Source: Lethocerus indicus
Lineage: Eukaryota; Arthropoda; Insecta; Hemiptera; Belostomatidae
NCBI GenBank assembly: GCA_019843655.1
Contig: JACDQD010000006.1
Location: 14,340,246 to 14,404,245, forward strand
DNA length: 64,000 nt
Direction of reading: 5' to 3'
Positions 49,310-61,722 of the stretch are shown piece by piece (the stretch's first letter is position 1; each line of letters opens with the position of its first letter). A program made the position numbers and the translations under genes. The notes under the pieces are model-generated. The model had not been told where the DNA came from and searched no databases. It saw only the letters and a list, made by a program, of their open reading frames with translations.

Positions 49310-52300
49310 ACCGGGCAGGAAATAATACCGGGCTGGAGCCGGTTAACAAGAACTTGGAAAATGACTCTCATTTACCTGAATGTATACAACGCCCCCTCCG
49401 GCCCCTCCCGTGGCCCTTAAATCTGGTACCTTCGTTCCCCGGGCTCCCGGATGAAACCCAGACAATTGATGTTGATTTACTTCGCGAGGGCTCGCTTCAT
49501 TTGTTTTCTTTATAACGAAGTACGCTTTCAAAGTTCTCTCTGTCTGAGCGTTAATTCTTAGAATTTACGATACTTCTATATTACATTCCGAAGTCCTGAA
49601 TTCGTTTTATATTAAAATCCGTATTTTGTATTGCTATTTGCTAGGTGCTGTACCTTTTCCACCAGTGATATTTCATCTATTATTGCCAACTGGTAAACCA
49701 AGGGACAAAACAACACGGCCTAATCTTATAGGCTGGTACACTAAAATATATTGACTACATCAATGAAATGTTTTAAAGTATGTTAAATCGTAATATTAGA
49801 ATTGGTAAAACGATATGATCTAGTTGATGTATACTCACTTGATTACACAATGTTATTAATTTTTTACCTGCATTATTTAGTAATTACTACATTGTGATCT
49901 ATAACAGCTTGATACATATATCTTACATGCTATTCTAACTGATTTCATTACTCAGGTATTCACACATTAAGAAGATTCATGAATTCAAAATAATTCAAAA
50001 TAATTTCAAATAATGTGGTATAATTTTTATACGTGGTAGATGGCGGGAAAATCAGACCACTGGAATTTGATCGTTTGCAACGTCGGAATTTAAATGTCAA
50101 AAATGTTTTTCCCAGGATTTCCTAACATATTAATATGCTTGAAAATCATAATTTACTAACGAATTATGTTTCGAAATAAATTTATTTCATTAAGAAAACA
50201 TTTAATAACAACAATAGGATATTTGGAAACGTCGTGGGTCAATTTTAAATTAAAATATCAAACTGTTTTATACCTAAGTATGTCGAACAGTCCCTGTCGT
50301 TTAGAATTTGAGTCGTTAGTCCGTGAAAAGATTTTTCGTTATGAGGAACTGAGCCTAATTGAAAGCGGAGTATACTTTATACTTTCAGAAATCATCAGGT
50401 TGTTTTGAAGCTATTCAGGTCCTTTCTCAGCGGAGAAAATTTAAAGAAACTACCCTCTTAAAAAGGGTATTCATTAGGAAACGTTCCCAGTATTCAACGC
50501 AGATTCTTTTCGAGGAGCGAGATGTCGTTCTGTAATATTTTTTTTATTACAAGTCATAAAGATAGTCAGTATTAAAATGATTAGGCCCCGGTAGTGTTAT
50601 TTATCGGTTCCTACGAGATGCGTCATACAACCGGATCGCGGCTGATCACGAAAGATTACCCGCTGCCGGAGTTTATCGATAAGCCGGCAATGAAGGAAGA
50701 GAACTCATGAAGAGTAGCCGTAATATGTTGATATACCCTCGGGCGTTGCGTACAATCGGGAAAAGGCTTCGGCAGAGAACCGATATTCATGTGTGCTCCC
50801 TACACCACTCGGATGTTTCAGACGGTTCATTTGCATGTACAAAATCGAACGGTACATTGAACGCCGCCTGTGACCCGGGTCGTAGCCCCGCCGATTGATT
50901 TTTTAGCTTTTTGTTTTTATTAAAGCGATTTTGGCAACGGGGGTGCCTCGCTAATCGAGTTTACTGATTGGAGTCGATTGTGCGGTGTTAAGGGTGCGGG
51001 GTATACCGTTTAAATGTACAAGACTGATTCGGGGATAATTTAGATGGCTGTTCTCTGCGAACGTTTTGTTAGATGTAAAGGCCGGGTGCAATTTGTATAT
51101 TCATTTAATTCGTGTCAAGAAAATTTGTATTTTAAATTATGAATGAATCGAAAGATAAATATTTACAGTTCATACTTGACTTCAATTTAGTCAACATTTT
51201 CGCAATATTTTTCGTGGTAACGCTTAGGTCATTAACATTCCAATTCATCTCTAAAACATTGAACATGAGCGGATATATAGAAAGAGGAATTGAGGTGTAA
51301 CTAACACGCAACGATGTACGAAATAATTTTTAAATTAACGGTATTTTAGATTTCTCGATATCGAAACACATTATGTAAATTCTAATCGAATCATTATGAT
51401 GGTGCATTATTTAAATGTTTTAATTAAACGGGTTAAAGGATAATTAAAGGAAACTCAAGAAAGTACGGAAAGGAAGTTGTTTTGAAGAGAGTTTAGAGTC
51501 CGACACGTACTGTGTCCACAGTACATGAGCAGTGAAAAAGAACTGAACTGCGACCCGAGCGGAAAATGAAAGAAAATTTTTCAGGGCCGAGTGCAGCCGG
51601 AGAACGTTATAGGCAGGAATGAGAATGCTATAGAGGGTGAGGGAGTGGCGGAAAGCGATGAGGGGGAGGAAGAAGGGGGAATGTGAAGGGAAGGGTGGTA
51701 TATAGTGAACTTGAAGGTCTCCTAGGTTCTCCTTCCAAGTTGGTTTTGTAACTCAATACGGGAACAGGCATCGCCCTCTCTCTACCCACCCGCTGCCACT
51801 GCCGCTGTCACACGCATACGTGCGCCAGTGCGCTCCCACGCACCCACTCGCATCCACCCTCCTCCGCACCCACCCCCACCCCTTACAACTAGAAGGCCCT
51901 AGTTTAACATTCGGCAGTGCACGTCCGACTTTCAACTGCCGAACATGTTTTCCGCGAGGTCTCCCGCCCACATCTCCTATGAAATGAGACTAGTTTCATG
52001 AAGAACTATAATATATTCTCATTCTTATTTATAAGTGAGTTGAAGCATGCACTATAATCGAACGAAATATACATCCAATATTGCTTTTTTAATTTCTATA
52101 CACACGATCGAAAGAAAAAAATCATCATGACTATATAATAAGGTTTTATAATAAGTAGTTTTAGGCTAAAATATATGACACATCGCACATTACATGTGTT
52201 CACGATGGAACAGAGAAATCATTAATCATTAGGATTAATTATAATATAGCTTCGAAGAGTACCTGCTTCCTCAATGTTGAAATTTATTCCGTCCAAAATT

Positions 52301-53700
52301 AGGACTCGTTGATTCTACTTCATGAAATTAGTTCTGAATTGATTGTGTATCTAAAAAACTAGATCCGATTGGGGTTCTGTGGGTGGGGCCGGGCCAAGGT
52401 TGGCTTTTCGCTGCCTGGCCGGCTCTCCCTTCCGTTCTCCTTTTCTTCAGCCCGCCCTTTGTACTCCGAAGTAATTACAAGTAAGGACCAGAAGGCTTTG
52501 ATAATGTCCAAGCCGCAAGTGTTTAAAGGGCGAAACCCAGGTTTAGACCTCCTCCCCCTCCCACAACGGGTGGTTTAAAGAACCCTCCTAGAGCACCATT
52601 TTACTCGTCCTGAACCTGGTTTTGAGGATTAAATTTAGAATTATACCCGTTGATTCAGAAGAGAAATTGACTTGAATCCAAATCGACTCCTTAGAGTTTT
52701 CACAGATTAGTGAGCTGGCCCAAGTTATTCAGGTCTCTATAATTAAATAGTGCTAACTTAAGATCTTAAATTTTATTCTATCACTATCACTATCCCTACT
52801 AAATTATATATTTTCACTACAGAATAGCACTCCAGGAGAATTGTACTACAGTAACTTTTAAAGAGTTATACCTAGTTATCTGCCATGATTTAGGACAGAC
52901 GGTAACCTGCATAACTTGCTCGTCGTGCAGACTGAGTATTATGCGCCGTACTCAAATGCCGAAGCGGTTTTATGCATTTCAAATAAAAATAAGCAACTAC
53001 GGGTGTTACTTCACTAAAATTTTACGAATGCAAGAGGGATGGCCATATCTTCTAGTTTGGTTCTGGGAGGTCGCAAAATTTCGTCTTGTAAGATTCTAAT
53101 CTACCTCAGGTAGTAATAAAATGCAAGGTACTGGGAAGTCATTAGGAAAATAAATAATAATTAAATGGGTAGCACAAAGAAATGCCTAGGACAAGTATGG
53201 AAGAATGAAACGAATGTCCTAAAATTAATGCACCTAAAACTTCCTCCCTGCAACCATTTAAAACGCGCGATTCGATTTATTTATGCATGTTTTTTCATAC
53301 TTTTTTTCCACCTCTGTAGAAATTAAAGTCGACGCTTGACTTTTGATCCCGGACGACCTCCGGGCCGCAATAACTCGTCGCGTCCCGAGAAGTACCGACG
53401 GTAGCATTTCTTAGGAGAGGTAATAGGATTACTTTCAAAGGAAAGCCTAAACGCCGTGAAATTTCAAACGGAGTGGTGCTTGGAGGGGGAGGGAGGGGTT
53501 CCGTCATAAAGGAGTCTTGATGGGGACGCTAGGCGAGGGCCAGGTACGGCAATCGCTAAATAATTCATAACCACTTGCTTTCCTTCCCCGAGTACCGGGG
53601 AGGCCAGCAATTCTCAAGTAAGTGACTTGTTAAATTTTCTGAGACCGTAAACGGAAATGTTTTAAATTTTCATTGCCTCCTTCTTTACCCCCCCCCCACG
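49310..53700. other. Non-coding stretch, no gene recognised
   Basis: AT-rich DNA is interrupted by GC-rich patches at 50,590-51,010, a C-rich patch at 51,780-51,960 and another at 52,370-52,580. No splice-consistent exon or known repeat was recognised. Confidence 0.5.
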
Positions 53701-53765
53701 GGCTTTATAAAGGAGGTTCCTCCTTCATCTCCTCCTCCGCGCCCCCTTTTACCGTGTCACTTTCG
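53701..53765 (+). promoter_or_regulatory. Weak TATA-containing promoter candidate
   Basis: CTTTATAAAGG (from about 53,703) sits in a GC-rich block just after a run of eight or nine C, and TCACTTTCGGACAG follows about 53 bp downstream. No exon or donor could be attached to it, so this is only a motif-level suggestion. Confidence 0.15.
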
Positions 53766-55144
53766 GACAGAGTCCATTCTTCGTCAAGTGGGAACAAGGG
53801 CAAAAATCGGAAGGGTATAACGACAAGCTAAGATAGGAGTGGGTGATTTCGGTTATTATTAAAGTTGAGGGCCGTTGAGGGGATCACTTCGTGGCCTAAA
53901 TATTTACACCAATTCTTAGTGTCATGGGGTGGGGTGGGAAAGCTTTCGTGTAAACAGTCCCTCAGTACTTCTTAATCGCCTTGTTCCTAAAGGATGAACT
54001 TTAGGATAACGTCGAGATAGACGTAATGCTTGGGACTAAAAAAGGAAGCGGAATCCGAAACAAACAACGTGCAAATAAGTGTGTAAAAATACGCAATTAC
54101 GGATGTTTCCTGCGCAGTGTTTCTTGGGCTATTTCAACGTCAAACGTAGATTTCAAGCTCCATTTCCCTATAACTATAATGGAAAATATAGTATAACGTA
54201 ATTCGAAAAAGCTTGCATCGCTTCACTCAATTAATTTGTTTTCCATTTAGCTGTCAATTAACATTTGCGTCGCCATAATGCGACGCAACGGGTAATCAAG
54301 CCACGCGCTTCCTCATTGATTCTTTGCTGAGGGTTTTTACAACAAAAGAGCCTTCCACGAACTTGCTTTGTCCGAATCACTTTTGAAGGCTTGAGGCGCC
54401 ACTCAGATATTATGTGTATTCCCAGAAAATTCCAATTGTCTCAAAAATATCATGTTCTAATAATAAATTTCCTGCTATTATTGCAAACTAGGTATGTAGC
54501 CTTAAGTAAAAAAGGCATACAAAAAATACGTGTAGTATTTAAAGAGATACTAGTGGAATTTTTTTCTAAATTGTGTTTTCATCTAGGAAATTATTTAATT
54601 AAGGTATTTTTTCATTATATTTTGGTTTTTCTAATGTTTTTTCATATTTTTAATTTAACTAATCAATAATTTAAATAATAAATGTATGCAGCGTATTGTT
54701 TTCAATGAATATTAATTATATCAAGAAAGAAAAATGTATTCATTGTCATATTATAAATGTATCACTGTAATTACGATAGTATTATATAAAATGTATTGGA
54801 TGTTTGTGGCTAATCGTTGGAATTAAGTACGGGGTAACTTCGGAGAGGTGGCGAGAAAATATTTGAAGAATCCTAAACATTCCTCTGGCAAAAAAGGGAG
54901 TAAGCTCTATCGCTTTGGAATAATAAAAGAGGGCCTCGAGTGGGGGTGAAATTCCGTGGAAGACAATGGGCGGGCGGCCGGGAATTCAGCGGAAAGGGAG
55001 TCTAAAGGTGTCGTCCACCGGATGTCGGCAGTGCTCCTCCTTCCCCACTTCCCATTTACATTTAATTACTCCTATTGGGAGTTGTGGACACTTGAAAACA
55101 ATTGGGTTTTACAGCCACCTAACGCCCGGTGCAGGGTAGCTCTC

Positions 55145-55147
<3 letters not shown>
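53766..55147. other. Non-coding stretch, no gene recognised
   Basis: Mixed composition, strongly AT-rich at 54,400-54,830. The hydrophobic frame at 54391-54669 reflects T-rich sequence. Confidence 0.5.

Positions 55148-55217
<70 letters not shown>
55148..55217. repeat. (CT)n microsatellite
   Basis: About 35 CT dinucleotides, flanked on both sides by further imperfect CT-rich sequence (from 55,139 to about 55,233). Confidence 0.96.
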
Positions 55218-55218
<1 letters not shown>

Positions 55219-55513
55219 CCTCCCTCTCTTTCTCTTAACTTCAACTTAAGGATTATTTGGTTCCATTTCTCGCCTCTTTTTCAGTGTTTCTTCCGCCGTC
55301 CTAATTGCCAGGGCTCGGATCGTTCACCCCGGCGGGGATCGGGTATATTCACTCCTCCCTCTAGTTTCTGCCCCTTCAAATGGTCGTGAATGCTAAGACT
55401 CTTGAAACAAGTTTGTTGAAATATACGCCACTGGGTCGTTTTTAACGCGAATTTTGTCTCCTGTAGGAAATTTATTAGCCAGTTCCCGTATTAATATATA
55501 GAGCATTAGAGTT

Positions 55514-55555
55514 AATATATATATAATAATAATAATAATAATGTATTATTATTAA
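55514..55555. repeat. (TA)n/(TAA)n microsatellite
   Basis: A short ATAT tract runs into about seven ATA/TAA trinucleotides and then an inverted TTATTATTAATTATAATA tail that could fold back on it. Confidence 0.9.
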
Positions 55556-58500
55556 TTATAATATATAATAATAGAGCAATAAGTTAAATACCATTAAATG
55601 TGCATTTGGAATATGAAATCGGAACGCTTTCTTCTAGGGATGTGTATTCTTTAGTAATGCCCCCGACCTGGTTTACTTCCGCAGAAATGGACTGCGACCC
55701 TAATTGGCTCATTTTTATGCGCGTTCTGGGACTCCTCTGCACCGCTCAAAGTTCAACGCAACGCTCATAAATACCAATTTGGGACAGACTTTCACCCCGC
55801 TTTAATTTTCCGTAAGGTAATTAAAGCAAGTATATTTTCAACCCCAATGGGCCCTCGGTAGAGCCGAGGCGGCGAGGCGGGGGCGGTGCCAGCTAACAGC
55901 GTATACCGACCTGCGAGATATAAAGCCGTGTGTTTGACGCCCCATCCCCCACGAAACCAGAATTTATTCAAGTCACGGATGAGCGGTATGGAGGGAGCTT
56001 AGGAGGGCCAGACTTGAGCCGCTCCGGGATCAGACCAAACACACATCAGGCTAAGCCCGCCCGGACGACCTCCACCCCCGCCCCCGCAGCCGCCCAAACA
56101 CCCGAACCTTAAGCGATTTGGGCTTGCTCCAGATATAACAGCCTATGCCGTCGGAAAATGTTCAAACTTCTGGTCGTACGTGCGGCCGGACCACGAGGAT
56201 CCTTCTCGGATATCGGAGGTGCGATGTAAAATCGGAATTACGATGGGTTTAATTTATGATTGATTCAAAACTGATCGTCACTGCAAAAGTTTGATCGACG
56301 ATGGACCTAACATTATGTTTCTGGTGCAATATTTTATGAGGTCCTTGTCAGAAAAGCCTTCTTTCCCTTCTCACCCCCTTGATTCCGAACATACTACACA
56401 AATAAAATTTAGAGGAACTACGTATCATCCCATTCGCCGGTAGTTTAGTTTGAGATGGAAAGGATTCCCCAGTTTTGTCGATTTGGGGCATCCTATCTGT
56501 ACTGTACTTCAGTGGCATTCTCCACAGGCAAATTTAAATTCATTCATTGCCAGAGTATTTTTAATTAGCTGTTCATCGGTCCTATCTGAAACTCCTTTAC
56601 GGCTCTAACTCACCGATCAAATATTAGTCACGTACATTATAATTCAGTAATTAAACAGGATTACCAATTTGATTATCAGTTTGACTTAAGGTAATGTCTG
56701 CTCAAGGGAGGAAAATAGATGGGCGAGGTCCGGATTAGCCGGCGCATGCGGCGGAACCCCCTCGCGCTAATTTTTCAATGGTTTCAAGCGTTGATTGGAC
56801 AGTATGCGGGCGATCGTTATCCTGAAGCAAGAGAATTGCATTTCTCTGTAAGCCGTAATATCACATTTTCAGTAGTGAAGGCTTCACTTAGTCGTCCCCA
56901 TTGCACTGATTTTCGACAGTATTATGCTAACCGTCCATAAAATAACAGAAGATTGAGGTTTCCGTATCCCAAAAGATTGTTGGCATCAATTTCCGGACCT
57001 CCTCCTCATGTCAAGGAATGGACTCCAAATGAAGAGAAACAGAAAGTATAACTACCGATTTTGAAAATTTAAGCTTCATTTTTCTTGAGAATATGGTTTC
57101 AATAGTCCGAACGCTATATTTTGATGGCAGAATACCCCGCATTAAGTCATTAGGGCAGTTAAAAGGAGCAATAATTTAACGGAAGGCGGTGAGAAGTCTG
57201 TGGCGCGAAGGAGCGTAACAGCTGGCCGACGTCCCTCCCCCTCCCGCCCACTACCAAACAGGCCAGCACCAAGTTCGGCACTTTTCATTAAGTTAATTGC
57301 AATTAGCGAGTTGGCCGACTTGCTTTGAACTTTGGTTTCAGGGTGTCCTCGACAGCCCCGGGACATGGGGACAGGCCCACTGATAATGACCCCATCGGAG
57401 CGCCCCCGCGAGGCCCTTTGCCATTTCGAAAAGGATTAAATTTGTAATCCTGTTGAATATTCAAGATACTTCCCCTCCCCCGTCGCCAAAAGATTACTTT
57501 CTCGCTTACCTTCATTTTACATTCGACAATGCCGATCTATATTCAGTACCAAACTGAACGAATTTAACTAAATAATTGGAGGATGCACATATATTGACTC
57601 GGAAACGTTACTCCTAAAAATAAATAATAAATTCTCTGGTTTCCTAAAGTAGAATAAACTAACATATGACATTAAATTACGTTCTTACATAATGTTTCAT
57701 TTTAGAAAATAGAAAAGAGAAATGTTGCTCGTAAATAAGCCATGAAAAACCTCCAACCTAAATCTCAATTAGGAGTCAGTTAGGAATGCCTTCTTAATGT
57801 AATGCATAAGCGAAATAAATTGGGTAATTTATACAATTTAAAATAAGTCGTATAATTTAACTTATTTACCCTTGCTCTGGAATTCATAGCGCATAGACAT
57901 CACAGTACATTCTGACATATATAATAATTTTCGTCAAAAGATAGACCCGAGGAAAAATTTATATTGCAGTACAGAAATCTGCCACTGAATAGGAATATGA
58001 TATGGAGGAAATGTAAATTAAAAAATAAGAAAAAATATTTACTGTCTGAATGCGTAGTAATTGATGTCCTCTACAATGCTGGAAACATTCGTCGCGACAC
58101 GCCACTATTGTTTACAAGCAATGAACCTAATTTTTGTTCCGCGTGTTTCTGAAAACTGAAGGCCGTCGGCCGTGGGCTGTAATTTCATTCATTATCTAAT
58201 GTAATTCAATTGACCCGTAAAGCCTAAGTGGTCGTTATAAAAACAAGAAAATGTGATGTTAATAACCGGATGTTATTGCTCTGGGACACAAAAAATTAGG
58301 ACAATTATGCGTCCCACGAACCGCGCTGGAGAGTTCACATTACTCGAATACTGTTTTCCCGGTTCCCTAATTTATTAAAATATTTCCGAATTAAAATTTT
58401 CAAATTTTAATATATTGGTATGAATGAAAATATTATTTTTTAAATATAAAAAACGGATGCTGCATAAACAGTGAATATATATTGTGACCAAGTACAATAT

Positions 58501-58619
58501 CAATATTCTAATTATATAATATTATTTCCAATCCATCGTACATAACCTATCAATAATGAATTACTCGTTTAGTAATGTTGGGCATCTAGTTTTGTCGGAA
58601 ATAATTGATTTATCTAGTT
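55556..58619. other. Non-coding stretch with GC-rich island
   Basis: A GC-rich island lies at 55,850-56,110 with a TATA-like GATATAAAG near 55,916, but no donor or ORF supports a first exon. A second GC-richer block lies at 57,180-57,480. The remainder is AT-rich with no recognised gene. Confidence 0.5.
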
Positions 58620-59035
58620 TAGAATACCTGTTTTTTTAGAATACTGTGAATTTTCTGTCTCCTCTCCCTGCTAGACCGGTTTTGGCTGCTCGCCATCTTC
58701 AAAAGCGGTGTTAGTCACTTTTAGCAGTTTCGATGTTTTTGGGCATCCTCACTGCACTGTCACTGTCACTAGTACTGTGGTGTATTCAGTTTAATGCGCT
58801 ACTAGTTTCAATAGTACGGCGCACCTAATACTAGCCCGCAACAGAGGTCTGTCTTACATTTTAGTATTAGCGCCTTACATATAGCACCTTACAGTACAAG
58901 TGACAGTGACAGTGCAGTGAGGATGCTCAAATAACATCCAAAGTGACTCACACCGCTACTGGAGATAGCGAACAACCGAAACCTGTCTAGCGAGAGACCA
59001 AACCAGCGAGAGGAGAGAGAAATACACGAAATCTA
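58620..59035. mobile_element. Fold-back element, copy 6
   Basis: The left arm starts TAGAATACCTGTTTTTTTAG (a deletion removes the GTGGTCTGCGAGG part), then CTCCTCTCCCTGCTAGACCG, GGCTGCTCGCCATCTTCA and CACTGTCACTGTCACTAG. The conserved loop has AATAGTACGGCGCACCTAA. The right arm holds AGTGACAGTGACAGTGCAG, CCAGCGAGAGGAGAGAG and ACACGAAATCT. A short duplication (GCGCCTTACATATAGCACCT) is present in the loop. It ends only about 100 bp before the candidate promoter at 59132. Confidence 0.88.
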
Positions 59036-59131
59036 AAATTTATTTATCTGTTGTTATCTCAGCTATGCGGAAGATGAAATTCTAATCGAATTAAGTTCGA
59101 AACAACACATTTAATTCGTAAAATTCTTTGA

Positions 59132-59485
59132 TCAGTTTGTCGCTGACCTGTGTATTCTATCCGATTGTTTCAGATGAGTGGCTGAAGGACTCGTTTGGGC
59201 GGCAATAAGTCGGTCTCGATTTAATATCTGGTCGAAAGCGGAGGGCCATGTCCCCGGGTCGGAACTGACTCGGAGACCATCGGACGGACAGAATCGCATC
59301 AGAGCCGGGCGAAGGACTTTCGCTTAGTCCCGGGCCGCGTGATATGTAACCGACCGTCGGCAACGTACGACAAACCGTAAAATGTCCCCGATAAACGCGT
59401 GTGGAACGCCCAGGAACACAGACTGCTGATACGGCAAGCGGCACCAGCGCGGCGGTTCACCACTCCCAACCAGGGCCAAGACACG
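59132..59485 (+). promoter_or_regulatory. Candidate promoter and 5'UTR of the signal-peptide gene
   Basis: The AT-rich context changes sharply to a CpG-rich block (about 59,160-59,485) ending at the ATG of a signal-peptide exon. An arthropod-type initiator TCAGTT (59132-59137) lies at its left border. No TATA box is clear. The block has no long plus-strand frame; the minus-strand frames over it (59157-59514) are treated as shadows. The position of the start site is a guess. Confidence 0.45.
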
Positions 59486-59531
59486 ATGGCGACCTTCCTC
59501 AGATTTTTCATCATCCTCTTCCTTCAGAACG
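59486..59531 (+). CDS. First coding exon: signal peptide of a secreted or membrane protein
   Basis: ATG at 59486 (context GACACGATGGCG) opens MATFLRFFIILFLQN. This is a textbook signal-peptide start: short, with a basic Arg and then a run of Phe, Ile and Leu. After 15 codons plus one base the exon meets a strong donor, G|GTAAGTTTT (GT at 59532). A signal-peptide exon ending in phase 1, before a long intron, is common in cell-surface and extracellular families such as immunoglobulin-superfamily genes. No second exon is recognisable up to 64,000, so the intron is at least 4.4 kb. Fold-back copies lie on both sides (58620 and 60641). The family cannot be named from 15 residues. Confidence 0.6.
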
Positions 59532-60640
59532 GTAAGTTTTTTGCTGTATAAATAAGACGAATTTTAATAAAATCAACATGTTTGATGTTTACACAATAAG
59601 CTTTTTGCTGTGGGACGCTTCTCGTGGTGTCCTTTGTTGGACACAAAAGTGAATCAACTTTTACATTAATATTAGATAATCACACGAAAATATAATAAAT
59701 GTTTTTAATTGAACACGGGGGCAGAGAATTGATAATCCTTATGGTACGATATTCATTGAATATTAGCGCCACAGATAATGAATTCGGTGCAATAGACATC
59801 GATATGCATAACAGTAGTAATAGGAAAACCTTCTATGAGTTACAATATTGAAAGAATCTTAAATTTCACTAAAGACGTTTGTTGTTTTGTAAAAATCGTT
59901 ATTTCTCGCTACATTTTGGAATACTCAATGCCCATTTCGTTTCTCGTTGGACACAGCCGGTCGCAGTTTTAATGATCCGAGGGAGCCTGTTAATGGGACT
60001 CATAGCTCATTAGCACAGTCGGCGGGGTTAATATATAACCATCGTCGTTTAGTCGATTGATCCGTTTCGACTGTTTAACGGCGTATCGACGATTTTCCCC
60101 ACGCTACTGGCGATCAGACGAATACGAATTATTATAGTATTGGTTAAACAGCCCGCCACGAACGAAACAGGTGATGTTAATAATTTCAGCGCCATTGCAT
60201 CATCTCCAGTTTGGCGGTGTACTAACCGTGTGCCAAATACCGTACGTTTTATTTGTACGGGGTTGGGGCGGGAGGGGCTTAAACCGTCGGACGCGTTAAC
60301 GAGCCGGACGTTCATTAATCAACACCGATTTTGCATTGATTTTGTACACTGCGAGTGGGATTTGTACTCACGGATTGTCGCATGTTGACAGTCCCGAAAC
60401 ACGAATGAGACGGACCGACGAAACCAGAAATTCTGATTGGTTCCAATGAATTGTCAATTAACCCAAAAGATATTTATTGCCGTTCAAAATATACCGACGC
60501 ATTCCGGCGTACCAGGATTAAATACGTTTGCAATGTTGTAACAAGAAACATTAAGTGAATATTAGAGGATATGCATTACAAAATAATTAAATAAATTCTA
60601 CGGATGGCTTTAGATCCTGCTCGGAAACATCTCATTAGAT
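59532..60640 (+). other. Start of inferred first intron
   Basis: This starts at the donor GTAAGTTTT. The sequence is AT-rich, with GC-richer DNA at 60,050-60,310 where two opposed frames overlap. No exon is supported. Confidence 0.45.
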
Positions 60641-60846
60641 TAGAATACCAGTTTTGTGGTCTGGGAGGGGTTGGGATACCGTAAATTTCGTGTGTTTCTG
60701 TCTCCTCTCGCTGGTTTGGTCTCTTGCTAGACCGGTTTCGGCTGGTCACCATCTTCAGTAGCGGTGTTAATCATTTTGGGACTTTGGATGTATTTTGGGC
60801 ATCCTCACTCCACTGTCACTTGTACTGTGGTAATTGTCTGTCTGTC

Positions 60847-60849
<3 letters not shown>

Positions 60850-60895
<46 letters not shown>
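60850..60895. repeat. (TA)n microsatellite inside fold-back element
   Basis: About 23 AT/TA dinucleotides directly after the left arm of the element at 60641. Confidence 0.96.
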
Positions 60896-60898
<3 letters not shown>

Positions 60899-61105
60899 GA
60901 TTTTGTTAATCGGCTTAAGTCTTTATGTCGCATTATCCATCAAATATATATTTGATCACACATCTGGTCACAAGTATTAGATTCTGACATCCAAATATAT
61001 GGCAGGATACCTATCTGGTTTTGTGTATTTACGATCATAAAAGTTTTCCTGTTGATCCAAAATTTATTGAAAAAAGTTTATTTTTAGTAATCTATTATAG
61101 TTAAT

Positions 61106-61722
61106 AGACTTTAATTAAGTATATTTCCACACCACCCTCAGTGGGCGCTAGTTTATTGGCGCAAGTGGATCAAACGAACTTTAGTTAAGTACATTTCCGC
61201 ACCACCCTCAGTGGGCGCTAGTTTATCGGTGCAAGTGTACCCAACGAACTTTAGTTAAGTACATTTCCGCACCACCCTCAGTGGGGCGCTAGTTTATCGG
61301 TGCAAGTGTACCCAACGAACTTTAGTTAAGTACATTTCCGCACCACCCTCAGTGGGGCGCTAGTTTATCGGTGCAAGTGTACCCAACGAACTTTAGTTAA
61401 GTACATTTCCGCACCACCCTCAGTGGGCGCTAGTTTATCGGTGCAAGTGTACCCAACGAACTTTAGTTAAGTACATTTCCGCACCACCCTCAGTGGGCGC
61501 TAGTTTATCGGTGCAAGTGTACCCAACGAACTTTAGTTAAGTACATTTCCGCACCACCCTCAGTGGGCGCTAGTTTATCGGTACATGTGCACCCAACGAA
61601 CTTTAGTTAAGTACATTTCCGCACCACCCTCAGTGGGCGCTAGTTTATCGGTACATGTGCACCCAGCGAACTTTAGTTAAGTACATTTCCGCACCAGACT
61701 CAGGGGGGCGCTAGTTAATCTA
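61106..61722. repeat. 70-bp tandem repeat, about 8.7 units
   Basis: The unit begins ACTTTAGTTAAGTACATTTC and continues CGCACCACCCTCAGTGGGCG, CTAGTTTATCGGTGCAAGTG, TACCCAACGA. Units repeat every 70-71 bp. The first is divergent (ATTAAGTATATTTCCACACC) and the last is cut short and changed (GCACCAGACTCAGGGGGGCG). Inner units are nearly identical. Two have an extra G (GTGGGGCGC), and the last two full ones share GTACATGTGCACCCA. This variant distribution indicates recent block-wise expansion. Each unit holds a CCACCCTCAGTGGGCG segment with weak dyad symmetry. Confidence 0.96.

Noticed and set aside
54956..55389. Frames with long Ser-Leu runs
   Set aside because: Translation of the (CT)n microsatellite.
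55916..56112. GATATAAAG box followed by a Pro-rich frame as a possible gene start
   Set aside because: The frame begins upstream of any sensible start site, is composition-driven, and has no donor; left as a weak note only.
59157..59514. Two minus-strand frames of 71 and 95 codons over the CpG-rich block
   Set aside because: They overlap each other in different frames and face the better-supported plus-strand 5'UTR and signal-peptide exon.
61106..61722. 70-bp array considered as CRISPR or as a tandem RNA gene cluster
   Set aside because: No unique spacers; no recognisable tRNA, 5S or snRNA promoter boxes; units include the whole period.
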